36,522 nucleotides of DNA, from positions 1 through 36,522 of the forward strand of contig JAPKDJ010000039.1 of NCBI GenBank assembly GCA_026421245.1, read 5' to 3'. Source of the stretch: Akkermansiaceae bacterium (GTDB taxonomy: Bacteria > Verrucomicrobiota > Verrucomicrobiia > Verrucomicrobiales > Akkermansiaceae). Position numbers and translations under genes: made by a program. Of this stretch, positions 1-8,849 are shown piece by piece. Each line of letters opens with the position of its first letter. Within the stretch, counting starts at the first letter, position 1. The notes beneath the pieces are model-generated. The model did no database searches. It was not told the DNA's origin and worked only from the letters and a program-made list of their open reading frames with translations.

Positions 1-273
1 GCGGGACTCTAGTGCCTACGGCCAACTTGTAAAGAGGGAGTTTTCACCAATCGACAGGCTTAGAATTGTTGAAGGACCAAGATATGAATCTGCCTACCGC
101 AATCATGGGAGGGCATTCAATACGATTCGGCTACCAAGACGCTGGCCGCCAAAATCTTCCAAAAGCAATATCTACAACGGCCTCCTCTGCGGAGCTAAAC
201 TGATCGATTCCCCTCCGCAACGCCCCCCGGGCTGGATCAACTCCTCGGCGACGAAAGACCAATCCTCACCAAA
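1..273. other. Left edge, no gene supported
   Basis: I see no gene I can support here. One plus-strand frame is open from about position 33 until it meets two consecutive stops near 274, but it has no convincing start and no recognisable motif. A second frame opens after the TAA at 196-198 and runs into the hypothetical ORF that follows. The stretch may be the end of a decayed gene whose beginning lies outside the window. Confidence 0.4.
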
Positions 274-276
274 GTG

Positions 277-687
277 ATGAACTACCAGGAAATCGTTTCG
301 GGGTCAGAGCCTCAAATCAAGAAGGCGCTCGCTCGAATCGAAAAAAATTCCACAGCTCTCAATCCACGGTTCGTTCAACGAAGCCCAAGCACTCCCATCC
401 CTCTTGCAACAAACACCATGATTGCAGGGAATTTTTGGCACTGCCCAACAGGGTCACCTCCCGACTCGGAGTTCCGTGTATATGGACTCGAGAAAGTCAA
501 ACCCAAAGCGGGCACCTGCAAACTCAGCTTTGTCTCCGATCATGCCAGGACTGTCGTCATCAATGATTACTGGTTTTTTTCCAGAGTTGGCATCGTTCTC
601 GAAAAAACCTCATCCATCGTGGCGGACTCCTTCACGAGTGATCAACCATTGAATTGGTGGATCGGAAAATCCCCGAGTAACCTCTAA
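277..687 (+). CDS. Hypothetical protein, doubtful gene
   Basis: This is an open frame of about 136 codons that I do not recognise. I chose the ATG at 277; a GTG at 274 is directly before it, and the frame is open back to the TAA at 196-198, so the true start could be earlier or lost. The C-terminal half has a plausible soluble-protein composition (a segment reading VVINDYWFFSRVGIVLE). No signal peptide, membrane segment or known motif is visible. It is convergent with panD and its stop overlaps the panD stop by a few bases. It could be a small real gene or a fragment of a degenerating one; the adjacent left edge looks decayed, which favours the second reading. Confidence 0.35.
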   Translation: MNYQEIVSGSEPQIKKALARIEKNSTALNPRFVQRSPSTPIPLATNTMIAGNFWHCPTGSPPDSEFRVYGLEKVKPKAGTCKLSFVSDHARTVVINDYWFFSRVGIVLEKTSSIVADSFTSDQPLNWWIGKSPSNL

Positions 688-1031
688 TTACTCGACTTAA
701 TAATCTTGTTATCCGTATTCAAAACGTGACGTGACGGAATGATTCGCTCTGCGGAAATCCCAAATGCCATGATGGTGACACACTCGTTCTTCTTAATTAA
801 ATGAGCGGCCCCTCCATTCATGATGATGTGACCGGTTCCTGGATCACCTGCTTGCACATAAGTCTCCAGCCGATTTCCTGACGTCATCGATGTCACGAGC
901 ACTCTCTCTCCTTCCCAAAGCCCCGCAGCCTCCATCAGATCAGAAGGGATTTCGATACTGCCCTCATAGTCGATATCTGCCTCCTTGATAATGGCACGAT
1001 GGAGCTTGGACTTCAGTTGAATGCGCTGCAT
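684..1031 (-). CDS. panD: Aspartate 1-decarboxylase (pyruvoyl enzyme)
   Basis: PanD decarboxylates L-aspartate to beta-alanine for pantothenate and coenzyme A synthesis in the cytoplasm. The 115-residue product is close to the family's usual length. The family's key residues fall at their standard numbers: Lys9, Tyr22, the Gly24-Ser25 self-cleavage site (YEGS) that gives the pyruvoyl group, Arg54, Thr57-Tyr58 and Asn72 in NGGAAH. The start is the ATG in MQRIQLKSK, matching the family N-terminus; no strong Shine-Dalgarno is visible. The C-terminal tail after about residue 96 is family-specific and less conserved. The gene stands alone on the minus strand, divergent from the CAP-domain gene, with no panB or panC nearby. 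The intact Gly-Ser and Thr57 suggest an active proenzyme. Confidence 0.95.
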   Translation of the reverse strand: MQRIQLKSKLHRAIIKEADIDYEGSIEIPSDLMEAAGLWEGERVLVTSMTSGNRLETYVQAGDPGTGHIIMNGGAAHLIKKNECVTIMAFGISAERIIPSRHVLNTDNKIIKSSN

Positions 1032-1126
1032 GGGGAGACGAAAGAAGGAATGAGCCTACCGGTCAAGCGATGAGAAATTCCGGCATTGAAAAAAAATATC
1101 CCTCCCCGTATCATATTACCGACACC

Positions 1127-2179
1127 ATGAAGATTTTAGTCCCCCTCATTTTCGGGTTGGCCGCGCCCCTTCTGTCTGCTCAGGAGATCGAGCCCGCAAT
1201 TCCTCCGCTGGCTCAAAAGAAAGCTCTTCAATGGATGCTCAATTCCGACCCTGAAAAGAGGGCCGCTGCCTACCGGACCTTCCAGCTCTTCGGCGATGAA
1301 GGAGGGTCCATCTACCGTCGAACCCTTGAAAAGGCCCGAGAACTCCACGGGAGCAAACTCGCCGACCTTCTCGACAACGAACGCACAAACCCATTCTCGG
1401 AGCTTCCTGAAATCTCCGAAGAACTCAAAACCGAGCGCGACCGAATCTACGTCCTCATCAAAACTGACTACAAAAAAGCGGCAGATAAAATCCAAATGCT
1501 CCACCGCGAAGTTGGCTCACTGAAAAAACTCAATCAAAAGGCACGGGAGATCGCAGGAAATGATCCTGAGACGCTCGACAAATCAGTCGAAATCATCGCC
1601 TCTTCTCTGGCCGAAATCATCCGCGAGATCAACATCATTGATGAGGTCGAAGTGGAACGAGAAAAACCCGACCTCGATGCCGCTCTCAAGGAAGTCTACG
1701 AAGGTGAAGTCTATCTCAAAAACCGCGATGCTGTTGGCAGGATTCGCAAGGAGATTGCAGCCCTCACATCGGCCCGCGCAGTCAATGATGCCGCCGAATG
1801 GGCAAACAGCTCACAGAAGTTTTTCACCCACCACCTCAACGAATTTCGCTCCCTCTTCGCTCTCACTCTACTTCGCTTGGAGGAAAAACTCTCAGACGCT
1901 GCCGTAGGGCACTCCCAGAACATGGCCGCCATGGGCTTCTTTGCACATCAGTCACCGGTCAAAGGAAAAAAATCTCCCGGCGACCGAGCCCGACTCGCCG
2001 GCTTCAAATACCGATGGTCCGGAGAAAACATCTTCATGGGCTCATCTTCACCGGTCGCAGCCTACAATGCTTGGTTTGGATCTGATGGTCATCGCTTCAT
2101 CATGTTCGCCAAAGGCCCAAACCTCATCGGCATCGGACCACACGGACAGCATTGGACCATGATGACCGGATCTAAATAA
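1127..2179 (+). CDS. Secreted CAP (SCP/YkwD-like) domain protein
   Basis: I place the start at the internal ATG at 1127 because it gives a clean signal peptide (MKILVPLIFGLAAPLLSAQ); the frame is open further upstream. The mature protein has a long charged helical region (about residues 40-240) likely to form coiled coil, then a C-terminal CAP/SCP domain of about 110 residues. That domain shows the family signature: HSQNMAAMGFFAHQSP with two histidines, GENIF with the conserved Glu, and a later GHRFIM histidine, which together form the putative CAP cavity. CAP proteins of this type are extracellular or periplasmic; their biochemical role in bacteria is mostly undefined, so I assign none. It is followed 9 bases later by rnc, so the two are probably co-transcribed. 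Confidence 0.8.
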   Translation: MKILVPLIFGLAAPLLSAQEIEPAIPPLAQKKALQWMLNSDPEKRAAAYRTFQLFGDEGGSIYRRTLEKARELHGSKLADLLDNERTNPFSELPEISEELKTERDRIYVLIKTDYKKAADKIQMLHREVGSLKKLNQKAREIAGNDPETLDKSVEIIASSLAEIIREINIIDEVEVEREKPDLDAALKEVYEGEVYLKNRDAVGRIRKEIAALTSARAVNDAAEWANSSQKFFTHHLNEFRSLFALTLLRLEEKLSDAAVGHSQNMAAMGFFAHQSPVKGKKSPGDRARLAGFKYRWSGENIFMGSSSPVAAYNAWFGSDGHRFIMFAKGPNLIGIGPHGQHWTMMTGSK

Positions 2180-2188
2180 ATACTACCA

Positions 2189-2866
2189 GTGAGTATCGAA
2201 AAACGGCTGAATTATCACTTCAAGAGCGAAGAGCTTTTGAAAGAGGCCCTCTCACACCCCAGCCTTTCCTCCGAGATCCGCCCGGCTCCTCCCGACAACC
2301 AGCGACTCGAATACCTCGGGGACGCCGTCCTCGAACTCACCATCAGCACCTACCTCTATCACCGGTTCCCTGACCTCAAAGAAGGAACCCTGACCAAGCT
2401 CCGTGCTTCCGTGGTTTCCAAACCCGCACTTGCCTTGGCCGCACGACAAGTTGACCTCGGTAATGCCCTCCTCATGAGCAACGGCGAAGACGGGAGTGGA
2501 GGGCGGGAACGTGACTCCAACTTGGCCGACGCCTTCGAATCCATCGCCGGAGCAATCTACCTTGATGCCGGTCTTGAAGCAGCCGCAGAAGTCATCCTCC
2601 AACTCCTCGCCAGCCAACTCGACGAACTCAATCCCTCCCACGCCCAAGGTAACTCCAAAGGAGAGCTTCAGGAAATCCTCCAGCAAATCACTCCCGAGTC
2701 ACCAGTTTATAAAGTGCTCCGGGAAGAAGGCCCGCCTCACAACCGGACCTTCATTTGCGTCGTCATCTGGAAAGACAAAGACCTTGGCCAAGGCACCGGC
2801 CTCAGTAAAAAAGCCGCAGAAGCCGAGGCTGCGCACGCAGCCCTTGAAGCGAGAATTTGGGAATAA
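2189..2866 (+). CDS. rnc: Ribonuclease III
   Basis: RNase III cleaves double-stranded RNA in rRNA and mRNA processing, acting as a dimer with Mg2+. The 225-residue product has the normal length and architecture. The endonuclease domain carries the signature NQRLEYLGDAVLEL at residues 37-50 (catalytic Glu41 and Asp45) and the second acidic pair in DAFESIAG (Asp114, Glu117). A double-stranded RNA-binding domain follows from about residue 155, ending in the GxGxSKKAAEAEAA helix. The start is a GTG at 2189, only 9 bases after the stop of the CAP-domain gene; no better start is seen. Rnc is more often linked to lepB, era or acpP, so pairing with a CAP gene is unusual. It converges with the DUF1501 gene with a gap of about 10 bases. 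Confidence 0.95.
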   Translation: MSIEKRLNYHFKSEELLKEALSHPSLSSEIRPAPPDNQRLEYLGDAVLELTISTYLYHRFPDLKEGTLTKLRASVVSKPALALAARQVDLGNALLMSNGEDGSGGRERDSNLADAFESIAGAIYLDAGLEAAAEVILQLLASQLDELNPSHAQGNSKGELQEILQQITPESPVYKVLREEGPPHNRTFICVVIWKDKDLGQGTGLSKKAAEAEAAHAALEARIWE

Positions 2867-2876
2867 TTCCCCGCTA

Positions 2877-4340
2877 TTAACGTAGAATTTTTTTGATCAC
2901 ATCCATCGGTTCCACCCCGGTAAGTCTCTGGTCCAGCCCTTGATATCGAAGCGACAACCGCTCGTGATCAATTCCCATACAGTGCAGCGCCGTCGCGTTG
3001 ATCTCGTTGATGTGAACCTTATCCTTAACCGGATTGTAGGAAAATTCGTCGGTCTCCCCGATCGTTGTTCCTCCTTTGATGCCACCACCGGCCATCCACA
3101 TGCAGAAGTTTTTTGGATGATGATCCCGCCCATATTGTTCTCTGGTCAACTTACCTTGAGAGTATACCGTCCGACCAAATTCCCCACCCCAGATTACCAG
3201 CGTTTCATCCAACATTCCCCGCTGTTTCAAGTCCTTAATCAGCGCCGCACACGCCTGATCCGTATCGAGACATTGGTTGCCCATTTCCTTCGGCAGGTTT
3301 CCGTGCGAGTCCCAACCACGATGCATAATTTGAACCATCCTTACTCCGCGTTCCACCAGACGGCGTGCCAACAACGCACTCGACGCAAAAGATCCCGGCG
3401 TATTCACTCGGTCCCCATACATCTCCAGTGTGGCAGGCTTCTCCTTGCTCAAATCCGTCAAATCCGGAACACTTGCCTGCATTCGAAAGGCCATTTCGTA
3501 TTGTGAAATACGGGTCTGGATATCGGGATCTCCAAACTTCTCAAAGCCGCGCTGATTGAGCTTCCCCAGGGCGTCGAGCATCGACCGTCGATCCTTTCGA
3601 TTCACTCCCGGAGGATTCTCGAGATACAACACCGGATCGTCTCCCGATCTTAAGACCACTCCGCTATGGCGACCCGGCAGGAAACCTGGTCCCCACATCC
3701 GGCTGAAAAGTGCCTGCGCATTCGATCCATTCGGGAAGTTCGGTGTTAAGGCCACAAAAGCAGGCAGGTTCTCGGTCTCAGCTCCCAATCCATATGAGAT
3801 CCAGGATCCCATGCTTGGCTTCCCGGAAACCTCGTTTCCAGTCATGACAAAAGTACACGCTGGATCATGGTTGATCGCATTGGTATGAACAGCCTTCACC
3901 ACCGCGATATCATCAACGATGCCCGCAGTGTGCGGAAGAAGTTCACTCACCCAACGACCACATTCACCGTGTTGGGAGAATTTAAACTTCGATGGGGCCA
4001 CCGGGAATCTCCCCTGCCCACTCGTCATCGTCGTGATCCGGTTTCCCAAAAAATCCTTCGGCAGATCCTTATTGAATTGCTTCGCCAATCCCGGTTTGTG
4101 GTCCCAGGTATCGAGCTGCGATGGCCCCCCGTTCATATGGAGGTATATGATCGCTTTCGCCTTCCCTGCGAAATGTGGCAATCCTGGCAGCGCAGGATGA
4201 ACATCCGAAGCCGCATGAGTGACACGCGGCGCCGCAATCATTGAAGCCAGAGCCGCGCCTCCAAGACGAATTCCCGTATCACCAAAGAACTGGCGACGCG
4301 TCTGTAAAAGTTGATGTTCAAAAAAAGGATTCATGGGCAT
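2877..4340 (-). CDS. DUF1501 (sulfatase-like fold) Tat-exported protein
   Basis: This belongs to the DUF1501 family, abundant in Planctomycetes and Verrucomicrobia and structurally related to alkaline phosphatase/sulfatase proteins; its reaction is not established. The N-terminus has a Tat-type motif ([10 protein letters not shown] at about residues 14-23) followed by a hydrophobic stretch and an Ala-rich cleavage region, indicating export of a folded protein. Typical DUF1501 blocks are visible: [43 protein letters not shown], and [10 protein letters not shown] followed by [17 protein letters not shown]. The start could be the first Met or Met3. It lies 6 bases downstream of the DUF1549/DUF1553 gene, and this pairing is a recurring two-gene module in these phyla, so the two products probably act together in the periplasm. 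Confidence 0.9.
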   Translation of the reverse strand: MPMNPFFEHQLLQTRRQFFGDTGIRLGGAALASMIAAPRVTHAASDVHPALPGLPHFAGKAKAIIYLHMNGGPSQLDTWDHKPGLAKQFNKDLPKDFLGNRITTMTSGQGRFPVAPSKFKFSQHGECGRWVSELLPHTAGIVDDIAVVKAVHTNAINHDPACTFVMTGNEVSGKPSMGSWISYGLGAETENLPAFVALTPNFPNGSNAQALFSRMWGPGFLPGRHSGVVLRSGDDPVLYLENPPGVNRKDRRSMLDALGKLNQRGFEKFGDPDIQTRISQYEMAFRMQASVPDLTDLSKEKPATLEMYGDRVNTPGSFASSALLARRLVERGVRMVQIMHRGWDSHGNLPKEMGNQCLDTDQACAALIKDLKQRGMLDETLVIWGGEFGRTVYSQGKLTREQYGRDHHPKNFCMWMAGGGIKGGTTIGETDEFSYNPVKDKVHINEINATALHCMGIDHERLSLRYQGLDQRLTGVEPMDVIKKILR

Positions 4341-4346
4341 TAAAAT

Positions 4347-7300
4347 TCAGTTACGGACGATTGCTTCGTCCATGTTCAAAACAAGGTTGGCCACCAACGA
4401 CCACGCCGCCAGCTCGGCGGGATCAAGATCCACTGCCGGTTTCGATTCTCCAAACTGGATCGCCTTCTTTGCCTCTTCCGGCGCGGCGCGATATTTCGCC
4501 AGGTGACTGTCAAAGAGCCCCTTCACGATCTTCAGTTCTTCCTCTCCGGGAAATCGGGCCAACACCGACAGGAAAACAAAATTGATCCGTTCTTTAAGCG
4601 CCGTTCTCTCTTTCATCGCCCTTTGGGCCAAGCCACGCGCCGCCTCAAAATGCTGCACATCATTCATCAATTGCAGGGCCTGCAGTGGCGTATTGCTCCG
4701 CTCTCGTTTTAGACAAAATTGCTCGCGCGCCGGCGCATCAAAATTCGCAAACATCGGATGCGGCGCCGTTCGTTTAAAGAAGGTATAAACCGACCTCCGA
4801 TATAGATCAGCCCCCTTCCCTTGCTTGTAGGATCGAGTATTCGAACCACCAAATGCCACCGGCTCCCAGATATTGGGAGGCTGATATGGCATCGCCCCTC
4901 TTCCACCCATTTTAAGATCCATCAAACCACTCACAAAGAGGGCTTGATCACGAAGCTGTTCGGCATCAAGACGGAATCTGGGGCCCCGAGCCAGTCGGCG
5001 ATTCTCGGGATCTGCATCCCAACGCGGACTCGCTGCGGCACTTTCCTGACGGAAGGTTTGCGTCATCACAAAGCCCTTAATTAATCCTTTCACATCCCAC
5101 TTCTGCTCTTGGAAACGCACCGCCAAAAAATCAAGTAATTCCGGATGACTCGGCAAGTCCCCCTGCGTTCCAAAATCGTGACTCGTTTTGACCAGTCCCA
5201 TCCCAAAAATCTGCTGCCAGAACCGATTCACCGCCACCCTCGCGGTGAGTGGATTTTCTGGAGAAACCAACCACCTTGCCAGGTCGAGCCGATTGGCCCG
5301 TTCGCCTGCTTTTTTAAGCGGAGGAAGCACCGCCGGAGTCATCGGCTCCACCTTTTCACCCGGTTGATCATACTCACCTCGCTTCATCACATAACTCTGT
5401 CTCGGCTTGGGGAGATCGCGAAAGACAAAGGTCGAGGGGAAGCTCCCGTCATAGGTCTTTCGCTCCTGTTTGATCTTTGCCAATGCCTCTCTCTGGGAAA
5501 TGATTTCCTTCCCCAAAGTCAGGCACACATTCTCAAGGTAGTAGTCTGTTAATCGTACCAATTCCTCCGGCTTCCTTTCCTTCTCCGGCCCTTCTTTAAG
5601 CCATTGATTCAGCGGTGCGGGAATCCCCGGAGCAGGCTTTCCTTTCTGCAATTTTCTCCAAGCGATGAAGGAAGCCTTTGGATCACTCGCAAGATCCTTG
5701 CGACCCAATACCCCGAACTTATCGAAGTGAGCGGTCCCCCCATGAACAGTAAACGCAAAGCCAACCACCTCCATCCCCGCCTTAAGTCCCATCTGTTCTC
5801 CTGACACCTCTAACCTCACCCACTTGCCGGCTTCTGGAAGCGGTCCCGCCACGAAGCGTTCCGGTGTCCCCTTCTGCCCAAACTCAATAATATCAGCTCC
5901 CCAAATCCCACGATGACTCCATCCAGTCGTGTGAAACTGAATCATCACCTCTTCCGGAGCATCCTTCGGATCCAAATAAACATGAACGAAAAATTTCGCC
6001 TGCGGCGGCACTGTCAGCGCTGCTGCCCCCGTTTGATAATAATCCTGCGCCATCTCCTTCCCTCCCCGCTTCAGCGATTTTCCACCGCTAAAAACCGGGT
6101 CATTCACCAAAGTCAACAAGTGCCCCGAAACCCCAGACTTGGCACCCTCAGGAAAGCCATCCTCGAACCAAACCTCTTCAGTCGCAGAAATCACCTCTGG
6201 CTCGGGGGATCCCGCTGGATCACTATAAATTTCCCTCTGCAGTAACTCTTTCATCTCCATCCGGATCGAATTCGCCATCCGGTCAAACTCCACCATCCTC
6301 TCGTCATACCCCTTCGGCTTTACTTTGAGCACCGGAGCGGTGAGAAGTTTATTTCCATCCATCGCCGGATCTGCATTGGAATGGAAAAACGCATAAAGGG
6401 AATAAAAGTCCTTCTGCGTAACCGGGTCATACTTGTGATCATGACACACCGCGCACTGTGCCGTCAGTCCCAACCAAACCTGAGCTGTCGTGCTCGCCCG
6501 TTCCACCGCATATCGGAACACGAACTCCTCCGCAATACTTCCGCCCTCTCCAGTGGTCACGTTGCAGCGATTGAAACCAGTCGCCACAATTTGATCCTGC
6601 CTGACCTCCGGCAAAAGATCTCCCGCCAGCTGATCAATGGTAAACTGATCGTAGGGAAGGTTCCGGTTAAAGGCCTCGATCACCCAATCCCGATAGGCCC
6701 ACATTTGCCGCTCATTATCCAAATGCATCCCGTGGGTATCACCGTATCGGGCCGCATCCAGCCAATACCGCGCCATCTCCTCACCATGCCTGGGCGACGC
6801 CAAATACCGATCCACCATCCGTTCATAAGCCCCCTCTGCTTTGTCCGCCAAAAAATCATCCACCTCCTGAATCGTCGGCGGCAAGCCGCTCAGCGCAAAA
6901 CTCACTCGGCGAATCAAAGTTTCCCGATCCGCTTCGGAAGAAAATCCCCAGCCATCCTTCTTCAACGCGGCTTCCACAAAGCGATCAATTTCGCTTCCCG
7001 ATCCCACAGGCACCTCCGGCTTTACAGGAGCTTCAAAAGCCCAGTGCTTCTGATAAATCGCCCCCTCTTCAATCCATCGCTTGATGAGCACCTTCTCTTC
7101 ATCGTTTAACGATTTGTGTGAATCCGGAGGAGGCATCACCTCTTCTTCGTCATTCGAAGTTATTCTTAGCCACGAGCCGCTCTCCCCAGGTTTTCCCGGA
7201 ACAATTGCTGACTTGCCCCGCTTCTTCTTTCGAAAGGCTCCCTCGGGCGTATCCAACCGCAACTTCGCCTCCCGCGTTTCCTCGTCAAATCCATGACACG

Positions 7301-7427
7301 CAAAACACTTGTCCGAAAGAATCGGCCGAATATCCCTGTTGAAACTAAGGGGATCTTCGGCCTGCGCACCGAGGCTCGTGATCACAAAAAGGCAGCCTAT
7401 AGAAAATCGCACTCGCATCGTTACCAA
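4347..7427 (-). CDS. PSD1/DUF1549/DUF1553 protein with cytochrome c domain
   Basis: This is a large secreted protein of the planctomycetal PSD1 type. After a signal peptide (residues about 1-23) there is a cytochrome-c-like domain with the heme motif CFACH (about residues 41-45), PFNRDIRP-like context (LSFNRDIRPILSDKC) and a distal MPPP (possible axial Met). A DUF1549 domain covers about residues 143-355, and a DUF1553 domain about 709-980 (starting RLDLARWLVSPENPLTARV and NRFWQQIFGMGLVKT). Between them, at about residues 417-570, is a beta-rich module resembling a carbohydrate-binding or LamG-like sandwich. The family is abundant in polysaccharide-degrading Planctomycetes and Verrucomicrobia, but its reaction is unknown. 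It is the first gene of a unit with DUF1501. Start alternatives are Met1 and Met4. Confidence 0.9.
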   Translation of the reverse strand: MVTMRVRFSIGCLFVITSLGAQAEDPLSFNRDIRPILSDKCFACHGFDEETREAKLRLDTPEGAFRKKKRGKSAIVPGKPGESGSWLRITSNDEEEVMPPPDSHKSLNDEEKVLIKRWIEEGAIYQKHWAFEAPVKPEVPVGSGSEIDRFVEAALKKDGWGFSSEADRETLIRRVSFALSGLPPTIQEVDDFLADKAEGAYERMVDRYLASPRHGEEMARYWLDAARYGDTHGMHLDNERQMWAYRDWVIEAFNRNLPYDQFTIDQLAGDLLPEVRQDQIVATGFNRCNVTTGEGGSIAEEFVFRYAVERASTTAQVWLGLTAQCAVCHDHKYDPVTQKDFYSLYAFFHSNADPAMDGNKLLTAPVLKVKPKGYDERMVEFDRMANSIRMEMKELLQREIYSDPAGSPEPEVISATEEVWFEDGFPEGAKSGVSGHLLTLVNDPVFSGGKSLKRGGKEMAQDYYQTGAAALTVPPQAKFFVHVYLDPKDAPEEVMIQFHTTGWSHRGIWGADIIEFGQKGTPERFVAGPLPEAGKWVRLEVSGEQMGLKAGMEVVGFAFTVHGGTAHFDKFGVLGRKDLASDPKASFIAWRKLQKGKPAPGIPAPLNQWLKEGPEKERKPEELVRLTDYYLENVCLTLGKEIISQREALAKIKQERKTYDGSFPSTFVFRDLPKPRQSYVMKRGEYDQPGEKVEPMTPAVLPPLKKAGERANRLDLARWLVSPENPLTARVAVNRFWQQIFGMGLVKTSHDFGTQGDLPSHPELLDFLAVRFQEQKWDVKGLIKGFVMTQTFRQESAAASPRWDADPENRRLARGPRFRLDAEQLRDQALFVSGLMDLKMGGRGAMPYQPPNIWEPVAFGGSNTRSYKQGKGADLYRRSVYTFFKRTAPHPMFANFDAPAREQFCLKRERSNTPLQALQLMNDVQHFEAARGLAQRAMKERTALKERINFVFLSVLARFPGEEELKIVKGLFDSHLAKYRAAPEEAKKAIQFGESKPAVDLDPAELAAWSLVANLVLNMDEAIVRN

Positions 7428-7470
7428 AAATCAGTCCTTTAGAAAACCTCCTTTCCGCCATTTTTCTGTC

Positions 7471-8072
7471 ATGAAACTAGCTCTTATTTTTATCGCTCTT
7501 TTCTCGTCTGTCCTTCCGGCCAGGGAAATCGGTTCCTCGAACCGGAACCTGGCACCGACCTCTCCGATCTCATCTCAAAAACCGAGTTTACCACACTCGA
7601 CCTCGCCTTAGCTTAGGAAAGGATCTCCACTCCTTTACCAAGCCCATCAAGCTCCGGAATCTTTCAAAGATCACCTTTCGCGCAAAACCCGGCACCCGCC
7701 GCTGTCATCAGCGGAGGTCAAAGAATCACCGGTTGGCAACCCATCAAAAACAACCTCTGGAAAACCACCATTCCTGAATGGTCAAATCAATGGACCTTCC
7801 GGGAACTCTTTCCCGATAGACAGGTCCGGAAACGAGCTGAAAAACCTCCCATCCCCCAGCATCTCTTTCGACTGGCGCCGGAGTCCCATTCCCACGTCCT
7901 CTCGAAATCACCTTATCGTTGCCAACCACATCATGCAAAAACTCTCAGACGGGGTGGCATCGACACCCTCTCCCGGAAAAACGAGTCCCCCCATCTCCGC
8001 TTCAACAATACTCCTGAGAAAAACATCACCGGCGAGAATACCAAATCCCCAGTCGGTAAAGGTCCGAAGTAA
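7471..8072 (+). pseudogene. Decayed secreted right-handed beta-helix protein
   Basis: The ATG at 7471 opens a good signal peptide (MKLALIFIALFSSVLPAREI), but the frame then breaks. Coding sense continues in a second frame (GTDLSDLISKTEFTTLDLA), reaches an in-frame TAG near 7614, moves to a third frame (KPIKLRNLSKITFRAKPGT), and returns to the second frame with VISGGQRITGWQP and WTFRELFPDRQVRKRAE. The last two segments match the start of parallel beta-helix/polysaccharide-lyase-like secreted proteins, which have a 'V(I)SGG-x-x-ITGW ... W-x-FRxL(F/W)' pattern. The recognisable coding trace ends near a TAA at 8070-8072, well short of a full-length beta-helix, so the 3' part has been deleted. It is divergent from the DUF1553 gene. 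Family assignment rests on short motifs, so it is moderate. Confidence 0.65.
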
Positions 8073-8084
8073 GAAAATCGATAG

Positions 8085-8849
8085 TCAAAGCACCCGAATC
8101 TCACTGGCCTGCAACACCTTCTCCAATCCCCCTTGCGTTCTCAGCATCAATTCACCCTGAGAAGAAACGCCCTCAACTCGACCCGTCTTCAAAGCGCCCC
8201 CCGCATCCAGTCTGACATCGTTTCCGGTCAACACACACCGCGTCGACCACTCATCCAAAAGATCTCCAAACCCAACGCCAATCTGATCAAGTCGCAGATG
8301 CAATCTCCGCAGACACGAAACGAGCACCTCCTCGCGCGAGCACCTCTCCCCCAACTCCAACGCCAGCGAGGTTGCTGGATGATCCAACCCTTCCGGAAAC
8401 TCCGTCACATTGACATTCAGCCCCACTCCCACCACCACAAACTCCGCGTCCGCTTCCACCAAAACTCCACAAATTTTCTTCCCCGCCACCCAAACGTCAT
8501 TGGGCCACTTCACCCCCGCCGACATTCCAAACGAATCAAGCCCCTCTGCCACGGCCAACCCCGACGCCAGCGCAAATCGTGACCACAATGCCGCCGGCTC
8601 CTGTGGTCTCAAAATCATCGAGAATGCCAAACCTTCACCCGGCTGACACTCCCACCGCTGCCCCCTCCGCCCCCTTCCCGCCGTCTGGTTTCCCGTCAAT
8701 ACCACACTCAAGTCCGGCGCTCCCTTGATCGCCAAACGCCGGGCCTCGTCATTGGTTGATCCACATTCGGGCAAGAAAATCACACGCTCCGCCCACTCGG
8801 GAGAAATCTCCCTCAATGCAACTCCGTCCCATTCGTTTTCAGCCGTCAT
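8085..8849 (-). CDS. birA: Biotin--[acetyl-CoA-carboxylase] ligase
   Basis: BirA activates biotin with ATP and transfers it to the lysine of the biotin carboxyl carrier protein. The 254-residue product has the catalytic domain only, without the N-terminal DNA-binding domain of E. coli BirA, so it is a monofunctional (class I) ligase and not a repressor. The signatures are clear: STNDEARR at about 31-38, the biotinyl-AMP loop GRGRRGQRW from residue 58, KWPND at 114-118, the biotin-contacting lysine in GKKICGVLVE (about Lys125), and GVGLNVN. A C-terminal SH3-like domain follows (GRVEGVSSQGELMLRT). Its start overlaps the end of nadC by 11 bases, so the two are translated from one transcript. Confidence 0.93.
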   Translation of the reverse strand: MTAENEWDGVALREISPEWAERVIFLPECGSTNDEARRLAIKGAPDLSVVLTGNQTAGRGRRGQRWECQPGEGLAFSMILRPQEPAALWSRFALASGLAVAEGLDSFGMSAGVKWPNDVWVAGKKICGVLVEADAEFVVVGVGLNVNVTEFPEGLDHPATSLALELGERCSREEVLVSCLRRLHLRLDQIGVGFGDLLDEWSTRCVLTGNDVRLDAGGALKTGRVEGVSSQGELMLRTQGGLEKVLQASEIRVL

